Positions 1-7,831 of a DNA stretch of 45,616 nucleotides are shown here, piece after piece. The stretch spans positions 1 to 45,616 of the forward strand of contig CANRVY010000010.1 in NCBI GenBank assembly GCA_947643405.1. The letters run 5' to 3'. Every line of letters starts with the position of its first letter. The stretch's first letter is position 1. A program made the position numbers and the translations under genes. The DNA is from an uncultured Mycoplasmatota bacterium (GTDB taxonomy: Bacteria > Bacillota_I > Bacilli_A > RF39 > UBA660). A model generated the notes under the pieces. The model searched no databases. It was not told where the DNA came from and saw only the letters and a program-made list of their open reading frames with translations.

Positions 1-18
1 TATCGTTTACAACTGTCC

Positions 19-111
19 TTATAAAAATTGTCTAAAAAAATGTTGACAATCCAATCTTATATAAATTCCTGCTCTATAATAATCTGGCATCTGTATTAAA
101 GTGTTATACAA
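19..111 (-). pseudogene. serine recombinase N-terminal fragment
   Basis: A reading frame beginning at TTG (109-111), six bases after a strong GGAAGGAG ribosome site, encodes MPDYYRAGIYIRLD near its start. The motif YRAGIYIRL is the usual N-terminus of large serine recombinases of integrative elements (Resolvase domain). The match stops after RLD; the frame runs on through unrelated residues to TAA at 19-21. The catalytic serine region is absent, so this is a remnant, or the window edge cuts a frameshifted gene. It lies downstream of two mini-ORFs on the same strand. The identification rests on one short motif. Confidence 0.55.
27..50. repeat. short inverted repeat beside recombinase remnant
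   Basis: ATTGTC (27-32) and GACAAT (45-50) form a 6-bp inverted repeat separated by 12 A/T-rich bases, exactly where the recombinase-like translation stops making sense. It could be an attachment-site scar or a weak terminator; the sequence does not decide. Confidence 0.3.
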
Positions 112-114
112 TTT

Positions 115-198
115 TTACTCTCCTTCCGCTTTGTATAACAAATTAAAGCCACTTAAAGTATAACACATTAATTCAATTACATCTATGATGTCAGGCAT
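115..198 (-). CDS. mini-ORF (27 aa) upstream of recombinase remnant
   Basis: A 27-residue reading frame starts with an ATG that overlaps the stop of the preceding mini-ORF (ATGCCTGA) and ends four bases before the TTG start of the recombinase remnant. The overlap suggests translational coupling. The product begins MPDIIDVIEL and resembles nothing I recognise. Small coupled frames ahead of a recombinase are common in integrative elements, but expression is inference. Confidence 0.35.
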   Translation of the reverse strand: MPDIIDVIELMCYTLSGFNLLYKAEGE

Positions 199-283
199 TA
201 TTAATCACACTTTTTATATATTTAGATACCAGTTCTTTGAAATTAGGAGAATCATTTTTAAAAGTTTCAGTTATATTAAACAT
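191..283 (-). CDS. mini-ORF (30 aa) with good ribosome site
   Basis: A 30-residue frame with a GAGGTGA ribosome site four bases before its ATG (281-283). The product begins MFNITETFKND and is mostly polar with no recognisable domain. Its TGA overlaps the ATG of the next mini-ORF, so three frames (30 aa, 27 aa, recombinase start) read as one coupled unit. It may be a small accessory protein of a mobile element. Function unknown. Confidence 0.4.
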   Translation of the reverse strand: MFNITETFKNDSPNFKELVSKYIKSVINNA

Positions 284-343
284 AAGTCACCTCATTTAAA
301 TTTATGACTTGTTTAAACATATTATTTATTCAATCCTCCTTTA

Positions 344-856
344 TTACTTGAAATTTTTTAATAAATCTTCTAATTCTTTTACTTCCTCATCAGTCATTTT
401 TTCTGATTCAATTTTTACGTCATGCCAATATTCATTACCTTCATTATCAACTGAATAAATATCATTTAATATATCTTTTTTATTATTTTTATATTTATTA
501 TAATGGTTAAAATTATTTTGAATACTAGCATTGGTATTTTCTTGAATACTTGTTATTCCTTTCTTTAATACTTTAGATAACCTAATTATCCTCTTTGAAT
601 TGTTTTTTTCACTATTATTGATTTCTATATCAATATAGTTATATTTTGATAAACTACTTATACTCTTTGATATTGTAGGCTTAGTACAATCAAATTTATC
701 CATAAAATATCTATTAGTAGGCCAACAATATCCATTTTTCTTACATAGTGACACTATTTCAATTAATAACACTCTTTCTAAAAATGTTAATCTATTATCT
801 CCTAATACTGCTTCTGGTATTACTAAACTTATAAAAGGTTCTATTTCTTTTTTCAT
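344..856 (-). CDS. helix-turn-helix DNA-binding protein (HTH_36-like, replication/transfer type)
   Basis: About 170 residues. The N-terminal ~100 form a winged helix of the kind found in plasmid and ICE replication-associated proteins: LTFLERVLLIEIVSLC, a GYCWPTNRYF segment, then KPTISKSISSLSKYNYIDI as the recognition helix and wing. The rest is Asn/Lys-rich and likely disordered, with an acidic tail. Two ATG codons are adjacent; the second (854-856) is better spaced from GGAAAG, though that site is weak. A strong GGAGG lies further up, before a small overlapping frame (795-896), so translation may be coupled. The gene sits between the RM gene and the recombinase remnant, consistent with a mobile element. 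The exact role is not determined. Confidence 0.65.
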   Translation of the reverse strand: MKKEIEPFISLVIPEAVLGDNRLTFLERVLLIEIVSLCKKNGYCWPTNRYFMDKFDCTKPTISKSISSLSKYNYIDIEINNSEKNNSKRIIRLSKVLKKGITSIQENTNASIQNNFNHYNKYKNNKKDILNDIYSVDNEGNEYWHDVKIESEKMTDEEVKELEDLLKNFK

Positions 857-896
857 CATCTTTCCAATATAAGATTATCAAATTTAGTAGTTCCAT
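795..896 (-). CDS. small leader ORF (33 aa) overlapping the HTH gene
   Basis: An ATG (894-896) five bases after a near-perfect GGAAGGAGG opens a 33-residue frame that runs about 60 nt into the HTH gene in another frame. The product begins MELLNLIILYWKDD. Because the HTH gene has a poor ribosome site of its own, this frame could deliver ribosomes to it. No homology recognised. Confidence 0.3.
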   Translation of the reverse strand: MELLNLIILYWKDDEKRNRTFYKFSNTRSSIRR

Positions 897-939
897 TATA
901 TCCTCCTTCCTTTACCAGTATTTTTAGGAACACATAAAA

Positions 940-1009
940 AGAACTGGACATTTATCCACAATGAAAACAGGGAATACTGTTTTCATTTGAATAATATGTA
1001 CTCAGTTCT
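940..1009. promoter_or_regulatory. nested inverted repeat with a DnaA-box sequence
   Basis: An inner perfect 10-bp stem (961-970 with 977-986, 6-nt loop) is nested inside an outer 7-bp stem (940-946 with 1003-1009). Between the arms lies TTATCCACA (952-960), an exact match to the classical DnaA box. On the minus strand the outer arm is followed by TTTTT, so it could also act as an attenuator or terminator in the leader of the HTH gene. A plasmid-like origin is the alternative reading. Confidence 0.45.
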
Positions 1010-1125
1010 CTAAATTTTTATTTAAAGACTACAATTTGTGCATCAGCACTATGTTTATATATGTATTAATAACTACCTTCCCTAGTAGCTATTATAAGTA
1101 TAGCATGACAATCAAATAAATGCTA

Positions 1126-4100
1126 CTATCTAAATAAAAATTTCTCTAAATAATTGTCGTTGGATAACATTAAACTATGTAGTTCATTTTGATTTTTGTT
1201 TATTTCTTTTTCTAATTTTTCGATTTTTGATACCACCATCCTTTGTTCTTCAATAGATGGTAAAGGAATTTTAATATTCTTTATAGTATCAATTGCTAAT
1301 TCAATTTGACCACTTTGTCCGGTTGCCATTTGTTCAATTGTCTTAAATCCAATATGTACAAGTGCATATAATGCAAATTTTGGTAAAAGTTTATTTTGAT
1401 TTAATCTTACAATTGTAATGTGGCTATCAACAACATAATTACCTTCTAAATTAAATAAAGTTACTCGACCAGCAGTTCCGACTCCAGTTGAATTTATTAA
1501 TAAATCGCCTTTAACCAAATTTCTTTCATCAGAAACAAAATTATTACTAACATAATACTTGTTAAAAAAATCAAATGTTTCGTACCCTCTAGCCTGACCT
1601 GATTTAATAATTTGAATATCTGATTCTCCATATTTTGCTGATTTGCCTCTTTTAATTAAAATTGAATAATCACCTATTTTTTGCATAATATTTTCATTAA
1701 AATAATGATCAATTATATTATCTGTTTGTAATTCAAGCTCCTTATTTCTTTGTAATAATAAATTACAACTATGCTTATTTTTTTCTATTTCTTTTACAAT
1801 ACTTTCTTGTATTTCAATTGGAGGCAAAAGAACATCAATATTATTAATTTCATTTGATAAATTATTAATGTTAGCACCTGTACAATAATTGCTAACCAAT
1901 GATTGTACTTTTTTAGAAGATAAAAATAAATATAAATATTTCATATTAATTAATTCAGTTTTACTTCTTAATATACACATAAATCCACCGGCGTAATAAT
2001 TCAAATTGTCTTCAATAAAAGCACATTTACCAACATGTCTTTTACTGCCGCTTGAAAAACACATAAATATGTCACCCTTTTGTAATTTTTTTGTATTTTC
2101 TAATTTTAAATTCTCATCTAGGTATATTTTTTTTGTAATATTTAAATTACAATCCAAGGTCACGTTATCAGCAGTCAAAATAATATTATTAGTATTTATA
2201 AATGTCTGTTGTTCTTTATTATAATTAACTCCTTTGATCAAATTAACTAATTCTCCCAATTTTTTTATAGGAAAATTATTATTTAAATTTAGATTAAGTT
2301 TTCCTTTTTTATTTAGATTAAGTTTTTTATCAAACTTACTAGTACCATAATCAATTAAATCACTTAAAAATTTATATTGTACATTTTTTTCAAGAGAATC
2401 ATCTATGTTTAATTTATTATCATTAAAAATGTTATATATATATGTATTTGCTTTCGTAGTATCTAGTTGATCATTTTCATTATATAATTTAGTCCCCGTA
2501 GAAAGCCATTTCAGTCCTTCGTGACCTCTACGTTCACTAAATTCATAACCCAAGAAAATTTTTTCTTCTTGTTTCTTTCCGGTCTTTATAATTACAGACT
2601 CTTGTTGACATGTTAATATAAAATATAAGATTTTTTCTTTTTCTAGTTGCTTAACATTGCTTAAATTTCCACCGAATTCATTGTTATAATCATTATATAA
2701 TTCATGTTCAATCACTTCGCCGTTAATTAATTTAAGATAATCTTTAAAAGATAAATTATCATAAACATTCATTACATATTTAGAAAAAGCATTTTCTATT
2801 CCTAAAACAGTAACATCTAAATTATCATCAAAGAATTTGTTGACCGCTCTTTCTATTTCTTTAAAATCATTGTCAGGTCTACGTTCTAAAAATAGAATTA
2901 TAGTATTTGTTCCTGTTTTCATGAAAGTACCTGAGCCAAGTTCCACTATAGATTTTACTTTAAAATACTTAAAAATTATTTCTCTGGCTTTTGAATGAAT
3001 ACCACTATTTGTTAAAATAGAAATAGGTAAAATTACACCTGCTTTACCACCAACTCTAAGTAATTGTTTCATTCTTTCAACAAATAAACACTCGATTTCA
3101 GAACTATTATCAGTTAAATTATCATATAATTCAAAAGTTTCTTTACCATTCTTTAAAGTTGATTTAAATGCCTCTACACTATATGGTGGATTGGAAATCA
3201 ATATATCAAATTGTCCGTTGTTTTTTTTGTCAAAAGTTTGTGTCTCTTTCAATTTTCCAATATATTCATTTGATTTCTTAAAATTATCTAAACCATTAGC
3301 CCATATAATATTTGCTTCACCATCACCATTAAAAAATGCGGACACTTTAGCAGTTTTTACCAATCTATCATCTAAGTCGATTCCATAAACATAATCTTTG
3401 GCCCAAATAAATTTTTCACTTTCTATCCATGTACGTATTTTATTTTTTATTGTTGGAGTAGCAAAAGAAATATCTAAATTATCGACAATTTTATCAATTT
3501 CTTCTTTAGTTAATGACATTCCAAATTCTTCTAAAATATTTTGGACCTGTTCCATATATTCTGTTAAAAAATGTCCACTTCCCGCAGCATAATCAATTAC
3601 AACAGGTAAAATTTCACCCTCATTATTTTTGATTTTTTCAATAATCATTTCTTTTATTGGCAAAGAACTAATAATGAACCTAGTTATAGGTACAGGTGTA
3701 AAATATTGTCCTGCCTCTTGTTTCATTGATGTATTTAATAACAATTCAAAAAAATCACCTAAAAACTGATGTTTTTGTCTATATCTAAATTTATAACTCT
3801 GTAACAACAGAACAATTTCTTTTACAATTTTTGCATTAGCTTTAAATGATTTTTCATCTAAAACTTCTTTAAATGCAAAATTAGGACTTTTCTTAAGTCT
3901 TGTATCAATAAACATATCTTTTATTGTTTGTTTAAAACTTTCATTTGCATCAATTGACTGTAAAGCATTATTTATCTCGGTTTCAGAATAATCAGTTACA
4001 TTAATATTTAAGAATCTCCACATTCCTTTTTTGTATAAATCATTCAATCTCATTTGTAATGATTCATCTGTATCATCATCTAACCATTGAAAATGTAATT

Positions 4101-4920
4101 CTTCTGTGTCATTTCTATCTTCATCAATAATTTTGCATACAAACAAATTAAGTAATTTATTAAATGCATTTGGCTTGTCAGAAACAACATTGTGACGCAA
4201 TATTTCCATAATTTGATTAAATATTTTTCCACTATCTTCTTCTTTTAAATCATCTAGCATTTCATAAGTTAATGCTTTATGTTTTATATCATAAGGTTCA
4301 GCATGTTTTTCAAATATACCATTGTCTTTAAATGATTTGTTCCAATGTGTATAAATTTCTTTAGAAGTTGATAATGAAATCCACTCATTATCAATAGAAA
4401 TAATACTATTTTTATAATGAATTTTTCCGTTTTCTAACACAGATGTATATAAACACAAATATTTTGCATCCCTATCTAAAGCATAATATGTAAATAGTTG
4501 TCCGCCATCTTTATACATTTTATTAATTTCTTTTTTATATTCAATACCCCATGTTTTGCATTCAATCATTAAATATGCTTTTCTATTTTCATCATAGATT
4601 AAAATATCTAAATTTCCACTATGTCCATGCCCAGATGGATATATTTTTTCTAATTCTATATTTTGTGGTTTATAACCTTTTTCAAGCAACTTATTTACGC
4701 ACTCTAAAACAACAAAATTTTCAGGCTTTGCAAAATTACATGTAGTAGTATTTCCAAGTTTAATTTTATTTCCATAATCTATTCTTTTATCATTAAAATC
4801 CAAAAATATTTCATATAATTCATTACCTATTTTATATTCTTTAAAATAAATATTACTAACTCCATTTTTAGGTAAATAATTCATTGCTTTAATGAGTTTC
4901 TTTATATCATTTTCTAACAT
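1126..4920 (-). CDS. single-chain restriction-methylation-specificity enzyme (Type IIB/IIG, AloI-like layout)
   Basis: A 1264-residue fused enzyme. Residues ~100-145 carry a PD-(D/E)XK nuclease core (GNLDILI with D105, then IECK with E120 and K122). Residues ~380-680 are an N6-adenine methyltransferase of the HsdM type: QYFTPVPITRFI, motif I AAGSGHF (445-451) and motif IV NPPY (577-580). From ~870 to the end lie two target-recognition domains of the HsdS type separated by helical spacers, each ending in a phrase such as LPPIEIQESIVKEIEK or LPSIEEQRMVVSKIEK. No helicase motor is present. Length and order match Type IIB enzymes such as AloI, which methylate and cut around a bipartite site. Its ATG follows the stop of the small HTH gene by two bases. 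No break seen; likely active. Specificity cannot be read from sequence. Confidence 0.9.
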   Translation of the reverse strand: MLENDIKKLIKAMNYLPKNGVSNIYFKEYKIGNELYEIFLDFNDKRIDYGNKIKLGNTTTCNFAKPENFVVLECVNKLLEKGYKPQNIELEKIYPSGHGHSGNLDILIYDENRKAYLMIECKTWGIEYKKEINKMYKDGGQLFTYYALDRDAKYLCLYTSVLENGKIHYKNSIISIDNEWISLSTSKEIYTHWNKSFKDNGIFEKHAEPYDIKHKALTYEMLDDLKEEDSGKIFNQIMEILRHNVVSDKPNAFNKLLNLFVCKIIDEDRNDTEELHFQWLDDDTDESLQMRLNDLYKKGMWRFLNINVTDYSETEINNALQSIDANESFKQTIKDMFIDTRLKKSPNFAFKEVLDEKSFKANAKIVKEIVLLLQSYKFRYRQKHQFLGDFFELLLNTSMKQEAGQYFTPVPITRFIISSLPIKEMIIEKIKNNEGEILPVVIDYAAGSGHFLTEYMEQVQNILEEFGMSLTKEEIDKIVDNLDISFATPTIKNKIRTWIESEKFIWAKDYVYGIDLDDRLVKTAKVSAFFNGDGEANIIWANGLDNFKKSNEYIGKLKETQTFDKKNNGQFDILISNPPYSVEAFKSTLKNGKETFELYDNLTDNSSEIECLFVERMKQLLRVGGKAGVILPISILTNSGIHSKAREIIFKYFKVKSIVELGSGTFMKTGTNTIILFLERRPDNDFKEIERAVNKFFDDNLDVTVLGIENAFSKYVMNVYDNLSFKDYLKLINGEVIEHELYNDYNNEFGGNLSNVKQLEKEKILYFILTCQQESVIIKTGKKQEEKIFLGYEFSERRGHEGLKWLSTGTKLYNENDQLDTTKANTYIYNIFNDNKLNIDDSLEKNVQYKFLSDLIDYGTSKFDKKLNLNKKGKLNLNLNNNFPIKKLGELVNLIKGVNYNKEQQTFINTNNIILTADNVTLDCNLNITKKIYLDENLKLENTKKLQKGDIFMCFSSGSKRHVGKCAFIEDNLNYYAGGFMCILRSKTELINMKYLYLFLSSKKVQSLVSNYCTGANINNLSNEINNIDVLLPPIEIQESIVKEIEKNKHSCNLLLQRNKELELQTDNIIDHYFNENIMQKIGDYSILIKRGKSAKYGESDIQIIKSGQARGYETFDFFNKYYVSNNFVSDERNLVKGDLLINSTGVGTAGRVTLFNLEGNYVVDSHITIVRLNQNKLLPKFALYALVHIGFKTIEQMATGQSGQIELAIDTIKNIKIPLPSIEEQRMVVSKIEKLEKEINKNQNELHSLMLSNDNYLEKFLFR

Positions 4921-4922
4921 AA

Positions 4923-5108
4923 CTAAGCCTCCTTCTTATAATTCGTATAAGATTCAAGATATTTATTAATCTCTTTCTCTAGAATTCTCCATGAACATCC
5001 AACTTTAGAGGCTTTTAACTTTTTATCATGTATCAATCTTATTACTGTTCTATCACTTACTTTTAAATGTTTTGCAACTTGTTTAACCGTATATACATTG
5101 TTTTGCAT
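4923..5108 (-). CDS. small excisionase-type HTH protein, likely regulator of the RM gene
   Basis: A 61-residue protein with one MerR/excisionase-family helix-turn-helix: YTVKQVAKHLKVSDRTVIRL, then a wing (KLKASKVGCSWRI). I chose the ATG at 5106-5108 because AGAGGTG lies eight bases upstream; a longer frame exists but lacks such a site. The stop is two bases from the RM start, so both are probably one mRNA. No integrase is adjacent, so a role as controller of the RM gene, analogous to C proteins, is more likely than excision. That role is inference. Confidence 0.75.
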   Translation of the reverse strand: MQNNVYTVKQVAKHLKVSDRTVIRLIHDKKLKASKVGCSWRILEKEINKYLESYTNYKKEA

Positions 5109-5137
5109 ATCACTACACCTCTTATACAAACTATTAT

Positions 5138-5180
5138 GTCTTATTATAATTATATATTATTTCTTTCATAATCTCAAGAC
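5138..5180 (-). promoter_or_regulatory. promoter and possible operator of the HTH-RM operon
   Basis: On the minus strand TTGAGA (5172-5177), a 17-bp spacer and TATAAT (5149-5154) form a good vegetative promoter. Imperfect inverted arms (GTCTT-gag-ATTAT at 5168-5180 and ATAAT-AAGAC at 5138-5147) flank it, suitable for autoregulation by the 61-aa HTH protein. The promoter is well supported; the operator is inference. Confidence 0.55.
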
Positions 5181-5202
5181 AATTAATGAAAATTACGACA
5201 TT

Positions 5203-6045
5203 TTAGGACAACTCAGACACATAATAATTAACAACAAATGTACCTTTTACTTTTAAATTATTATTTTTACCTAATAACAAATTCTCATAAAACTTAATTA
5301 AATAACTATTATCCTCTTTTATATCTAATTTATCATTACTATAGTTGCTACTAACTAACGCATTTCTAAAATATTTTGAATCGTCTTTAAATAAAGAATA
5401 ATTAATATTATAACCTAATTCCTTTAAATACTTAATCATAAATATTGCTGTTGTACGAGTATTACCTTCCATAAAAGGATGAATTTGCCAAATACAAGAA
5501 GTAAAATTAGATATACTTATTATTTTATCAGATGCACTTAATTTATTGTAATCTTCTTTTCCTTCCTCTGAAAAATCATAAATAAGATAATCTCTAATTC
5601 TATTATAATCGCAATATACTACTGTATCACCATTTAATATTTTTTCGTCTTTTGAAATATTAACTTCTCTAAATTTTCCAGAAAACTTATAGACATCTTT
5701 AAATAAAAAGTAATGAACATATTTATAAAAATCTATCGTTAAATAAAACATATCATTTTGTAATATTTGCATAATTCTTAATGATACAAAATCACATTCA
5801 TACTCATCTCTATTATAACTATCATTAAAATCATCATAATATTTCTTTAGCTTATTATCCAACTCATCAAGCGATATTTCATTCTTAATATTTAATTTTA
5901 CTAAATCTTTCATATATTCAGAAGGAGTTAAATTATCGACTTGCTGTAGTCCAATTGCCATTTTCCATTTTGATTCTAAATCAGATTTATCATTCTTTAT
6001 TTCTATATATTCGTTTACTTCAGAATCTAAATAATGTTCATTCAT
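5203..6045 (-). CDS. Fic domain protein (AMPylase-type toxin or effector)
   Basis: About 280 residues. The Fic core motif HPFMEGNTR lies at residues 189-197; its His is the catalytic residue of the family, which usually transfers AMP onto a target hydroxyl. The normally conserved G after GN is T (HPFxxGNTR). The N-terminal ~70 residues (WKMAIGLQQVDNLTPSEYM, then a helix ending KKYYDDF) resemble the VbhA-type antitoxin segment often fused to these proteins. I chose the ATG at 6043-6045 because AGGTG lies five bases upstream; a longer frame starting at 6096 would translate the structured element at 6061-6126. The gene follows abiEii by 82 bases on the same strand. Target unknown. Confidence 0.85.
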   Translation of the reverse strand: MNEHYLDSEVNEYIEIKNDKSDLESKWKMAIGLQQVDNLTPSEYMKDLVKLNIKNEISLDELDNKLKKYYDDFNDSYNRDEYECDFVSLRIMQILQNDMFYLTIDFYKYVHYFLFKDVYKFSGKFREVNISKDEKILNGDTVVYCDYNRIRDYLIYDFSEEGKEDYNKLSASDKIISISNFTSCIWQIHPFMEGNTRTTAIFMIKYLKELGYNINYSLFKDDSKYFRNALVSSNYSNDKLDIKEDNSYLIKFYENLLLGKNNNLKVKGTFVVNYYVSELS

Positions 6046-6060
6046 TACTTCACCTTCTTT

Positions 6061-6126
6061 ACTTAGCAAGTATTGAAAAGTTCCTCCCACAAGCACTTTT
6101 CGCGTATTATGGGAAGTTTCCCAATC
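6061..6126 (-). repeat. structured two-hairpin element, copy A (between abiEii and fic)
   Basis: Read on the minus strand it has hairpin 1 (TGGGAA-AC-TTCCCA), the linker TAATACGC, hairpin 2 (GAAAAGT, 13-nt G-rich loop containing GGGAG, ACTTTTC), then CAATACTTGCTAAG. A diverged copy in the opposite orientation lies at 7655-7716. The sixth pair of hairpin 2 is G-C here and C-G in the other copy, which supports an RNA or DNA structure. It lies in the abiEii-fic intergenic gap, so it would be transcribed in that mRNA. Function unknown. Confidence 0.6.
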
Positions 6127-6127
6127 C

Positions 6128-6979
6128 CTATACTGTTACTAATTCTAAATTTAATTCTTTTATAAAATCATTTAATAAAAACATTATTTGATTTACTTCT
6201 AGATTATTTGCATAACTATTCTTCTTCGAATAAGATTTCCAGTTTGTTTTTAGTCTATCACTATCAATGATTGATTTAATAATTTCACGATAATCATTTA
6301 AGTATTCAAAAGAATCTCTTTTAGTAAAAGTATTATTAATTGCATCTTTTAATATATTTATATTAATTTCATTTTTTAACTTTGTTAAAAAGAAATATAC
6401 ATCATAATAATCTTTCATCCTACTATTATATTTACCACGTCTTAGAACAGTTTCAATCTTTTCAGCTAGTATAGTTTCAACATTATAACTATTAATTAAA
6501 ATACTTCTATCTTCAAATAATAAAGGATATTTAAACTTTAACTCTTTTGGTGTCACTTTGTCACCAGTTGATATATCAATTTCCAAATTAACCTTAGTAC
6601 TATTTACTCTACCAGTAATATGATATTTATTTCCACCATATTCATCTTCTTCTCTTATATCAGAAATACTTACAATATCAAATTTAACTCCATCATTTAA
6701 ATCAATAGATAGTATCTTATTTAAAACACTTACCATTTTATCCTTTGAAATATCTATCCCAGTAATTGTAGTATCCATATCTTTTGTTGTCCTATTTTCT
6801 ACACCAAACATTGCAGCAAGTAATAATCCGCCTTTTAATATAAAGTTATCTTGATATTCTGAAACAGATATTCTTTCTAATATTCTTTCAAACATAAATC
6901 TTTGTAATGATTCATAGTAATTTAAATTATACTTATCTTCGAGTTCTTTTGCTTTTAATTTAATCTTTTCTTCTACCAT
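6128..6979 (-). CDS. abiEii: AbiEii-type nucleotidyltransferase toxin (Type IV TA)
   Basis: A 283-residue protein of the AbiEii/AbiGii toxin family, a DNA polymerase beta-like nucleotidyltransferase fold. The hallmark is FILKGGLLLAAMFG (GG at 50-51) followed by RTTKDMDTT, where D67 and D69 are the metal-binding pair. A later segment ILAEKIETVLRRGKYNSR has the conserved K and R of the family, with DYYDVYFFLT after it. The toxin is known to block growth by modifying an RNA or nucleotide substrate; the target here cannot be told. It overlaps the antitoxin gene by seven bases, so the two are co-translated. The family gives abortive infection against phage in lactococci and streptococci. Confidence 0.9.
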   Translation of the reverse strand: MVEEKIKLKAKELEDKYNLNYYESLQRFMFERILERISVSEYQDNFILKGGLLLAAMFGVENRTTKDMDTTITGIDISKDKMVSVLNKILSIDLNDGVKFDIVSISDIREEDEYGGNKYHITGRVNSTKVNLEIDISTGDKVTPKELKFKYPLLFEDRSILINSYNVETILAEKIETVLRRGKYNSRMKDYYDVYFFLTKLKNEININILKDAINNTFTKRDSFEYLNDYREIIKSIIDSDRLKTNWKSYSKKNSYANNLEVNQIMFLLNDFIKELNLELVTV

Positions 6980-7560
6980 TTCATCATTACCTCCACAATT
7001 GTATTAATCTTGTCATAAATATTAAAGATCTTCGCATATTCTAATAATTTATCAATATCTTTATCTTTACTATGGAAATAATAATCTAATACTCTATTTT
7101 GAAGTTCTAAATCAAATTCTCCTTCAGTTCTCAACATATCGCAAATACATCTCTCAGCATTATATATTTTTACTGGATTTCCACTTGGACTTGAGGCTTC
7201 GATTATTCCAATATCATAAAACTTCTCTGAAACTCTATGAATATTATAATTTCCTCTTACTTTTTTATCTCTAGGTACAGTTATATCTATTTGTATTGGA
7301 GTTCTATTCGTTAAGTTAAGAATATGTAGTGCAGTATTATAAGAAAATATTGCTAGTGGATATTTTTTTTGTAAAATAAAGTATTCATCTTTTAATATCT
7401 TAGTATCCATATATAAACCATAGCTTACTCTTTCAATTAATCCTTCATCTAAAAATTTTTGAATTAAAGGTTTACTCATACCCAATGTTAAAAATTCTGC
7501 AGTAGTAATATATCCATGATTACTATTTAGAAATTCAATTACTTTTTCTTTATTACTCAT
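6973..7560 (-). CDS. abiEi: AbiEi-type antitoxin and autorepressor
   Basis: A 195-residue protein with an N-terminal winged helix (EFLNSNHGYITTAEFLTLGM, then KPLIQKFLDEGLIERVSYGLY) and a C-terminal domain with the AbiEi phrases FSYNTALHILNLTNRTP and ITVPRDKKVRGNYNIHR. AbiEi proteins counter AbiEii without stable contact (Type IV) and repress their own promoter by binding inverted repeats; a fitting repeat lies at 7572-7617. GGTGAAA precedes the ATG. It is the first gene of the unit abiEi-abiEii and perhaps fic. Confidence 0.88.
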   Translation of the reverse strand: MSNKEKVIEFLNSNHGYITTAEFLTLGMSKPLIQKFLDEGLIERVSYGLYMDTKILKDEYFILQKKYPLAIFSYNTALHILNLTNRTPIQIDITVPRDKKVRGNYNIHRVSEKFYDIGIIEASSPSGNPVKIYNAERCICDMLRTEGEFDLELQNRVLDYYFHSKDKDIDKLLEYAKIFNIYDKINTIVEVMMKW

Positions 7561-7571
7561 ATTTTCACCAC

Positions 7572-7617
7572 TTTACTCTCGTACCTACATTATAGCATTT
7601 TGTGGAACAAGAGTAAA
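7572..7617 (-). promoter_or_regulatory. abiE promoter with inverted-repeat operator
   Basis: On the minus strand TTTACT (7612-7617), a 17-bp spacer and TATAAT (7589-7594) form the promoter. A 7-bp inverted repeat, TTTACTC at 7611-7617 and GAGTAAA at 7572-7578, covers the -35 box with one arm and the start-site region with the other, as expected for AbiEi autorepression. Confidence 0.6.
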
Positions 7618-7654
7618 TGATTATGGATTAATTTGTTAAAAAAATATTTTCTAA

Positions 7655-7716
7655 AGGGTTTGGGAATTTTCCCACAATAGAAAACTTGGCGGGAGTAGGT
7701 TTTCAGTGCTGGCTAG
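7655..7716 (+). repeat. structured two-hairpin element, copy B (upstream of abiEi)
   Basis: On the plus strand it reads GGGTTTGGGAATTTTCCCA, CAATA, hairpin 2 (GAAAAC, 13-nt loop with GGGAG, GTTTTC), CAGTGCTGGCTAGG. It aligns over its full length to copy A at 6061-6126 with a few substitutions and two short gaps. The copies are inverted, one on each side of the abiE pair. No gene lies within 130 bases downstream on this strand, so its expression is uncertain. Confidence 0.6.
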
Positions 7717-7783
7717 GACAATACTTTTAATATTTATTAAATACTAAGAAAATTGAAACTTCATTTTTAAAAATAAATTTAAT

Positions 7784-7822
7784 AAAAAACTCTACTTAAC
7801 TACCTAAAATTAAATAGAGTTT
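7784..7822 (-). terminator. terminator after the 224-aa HTH gene
   Basis: AAACTCTA (7787-7794) pairs with TAGAGTTT (7815-7822) across a 20-nt loop; on the minus strand a T-rich run follows. Confidence 0.7.
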
Positions 7823-7831
7823 AATAAATTT

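Noticed and set aside
2006-4745. Several 60-75-residue plus-strand frames inside the RM gene
   Set aside because: They lack ribosome sites and family features, and the opposite strand holds a continuous, motif-rich enzyme.
6046-6096. N-terminal extension of the Fic protein to an upstream start
   Set aside because: It would translate the structured element; AGGTG fits the internal ATG at 6043-6045 much better.
6061-7716. Type III toxin-antitoxin RNA (ToxI-like)
   Set aside because: ToxI RNAs are tandem repeats before a ToxN-type gene; here are two single inverted copies and no ToxN-like protein.
6061-7716. Terminal inverted repeats of an insertion sequence
   Set aside because: There is no transposase between the repeats and no target-site duplication that I can see; abiE is not a known IS cargo with such ends.
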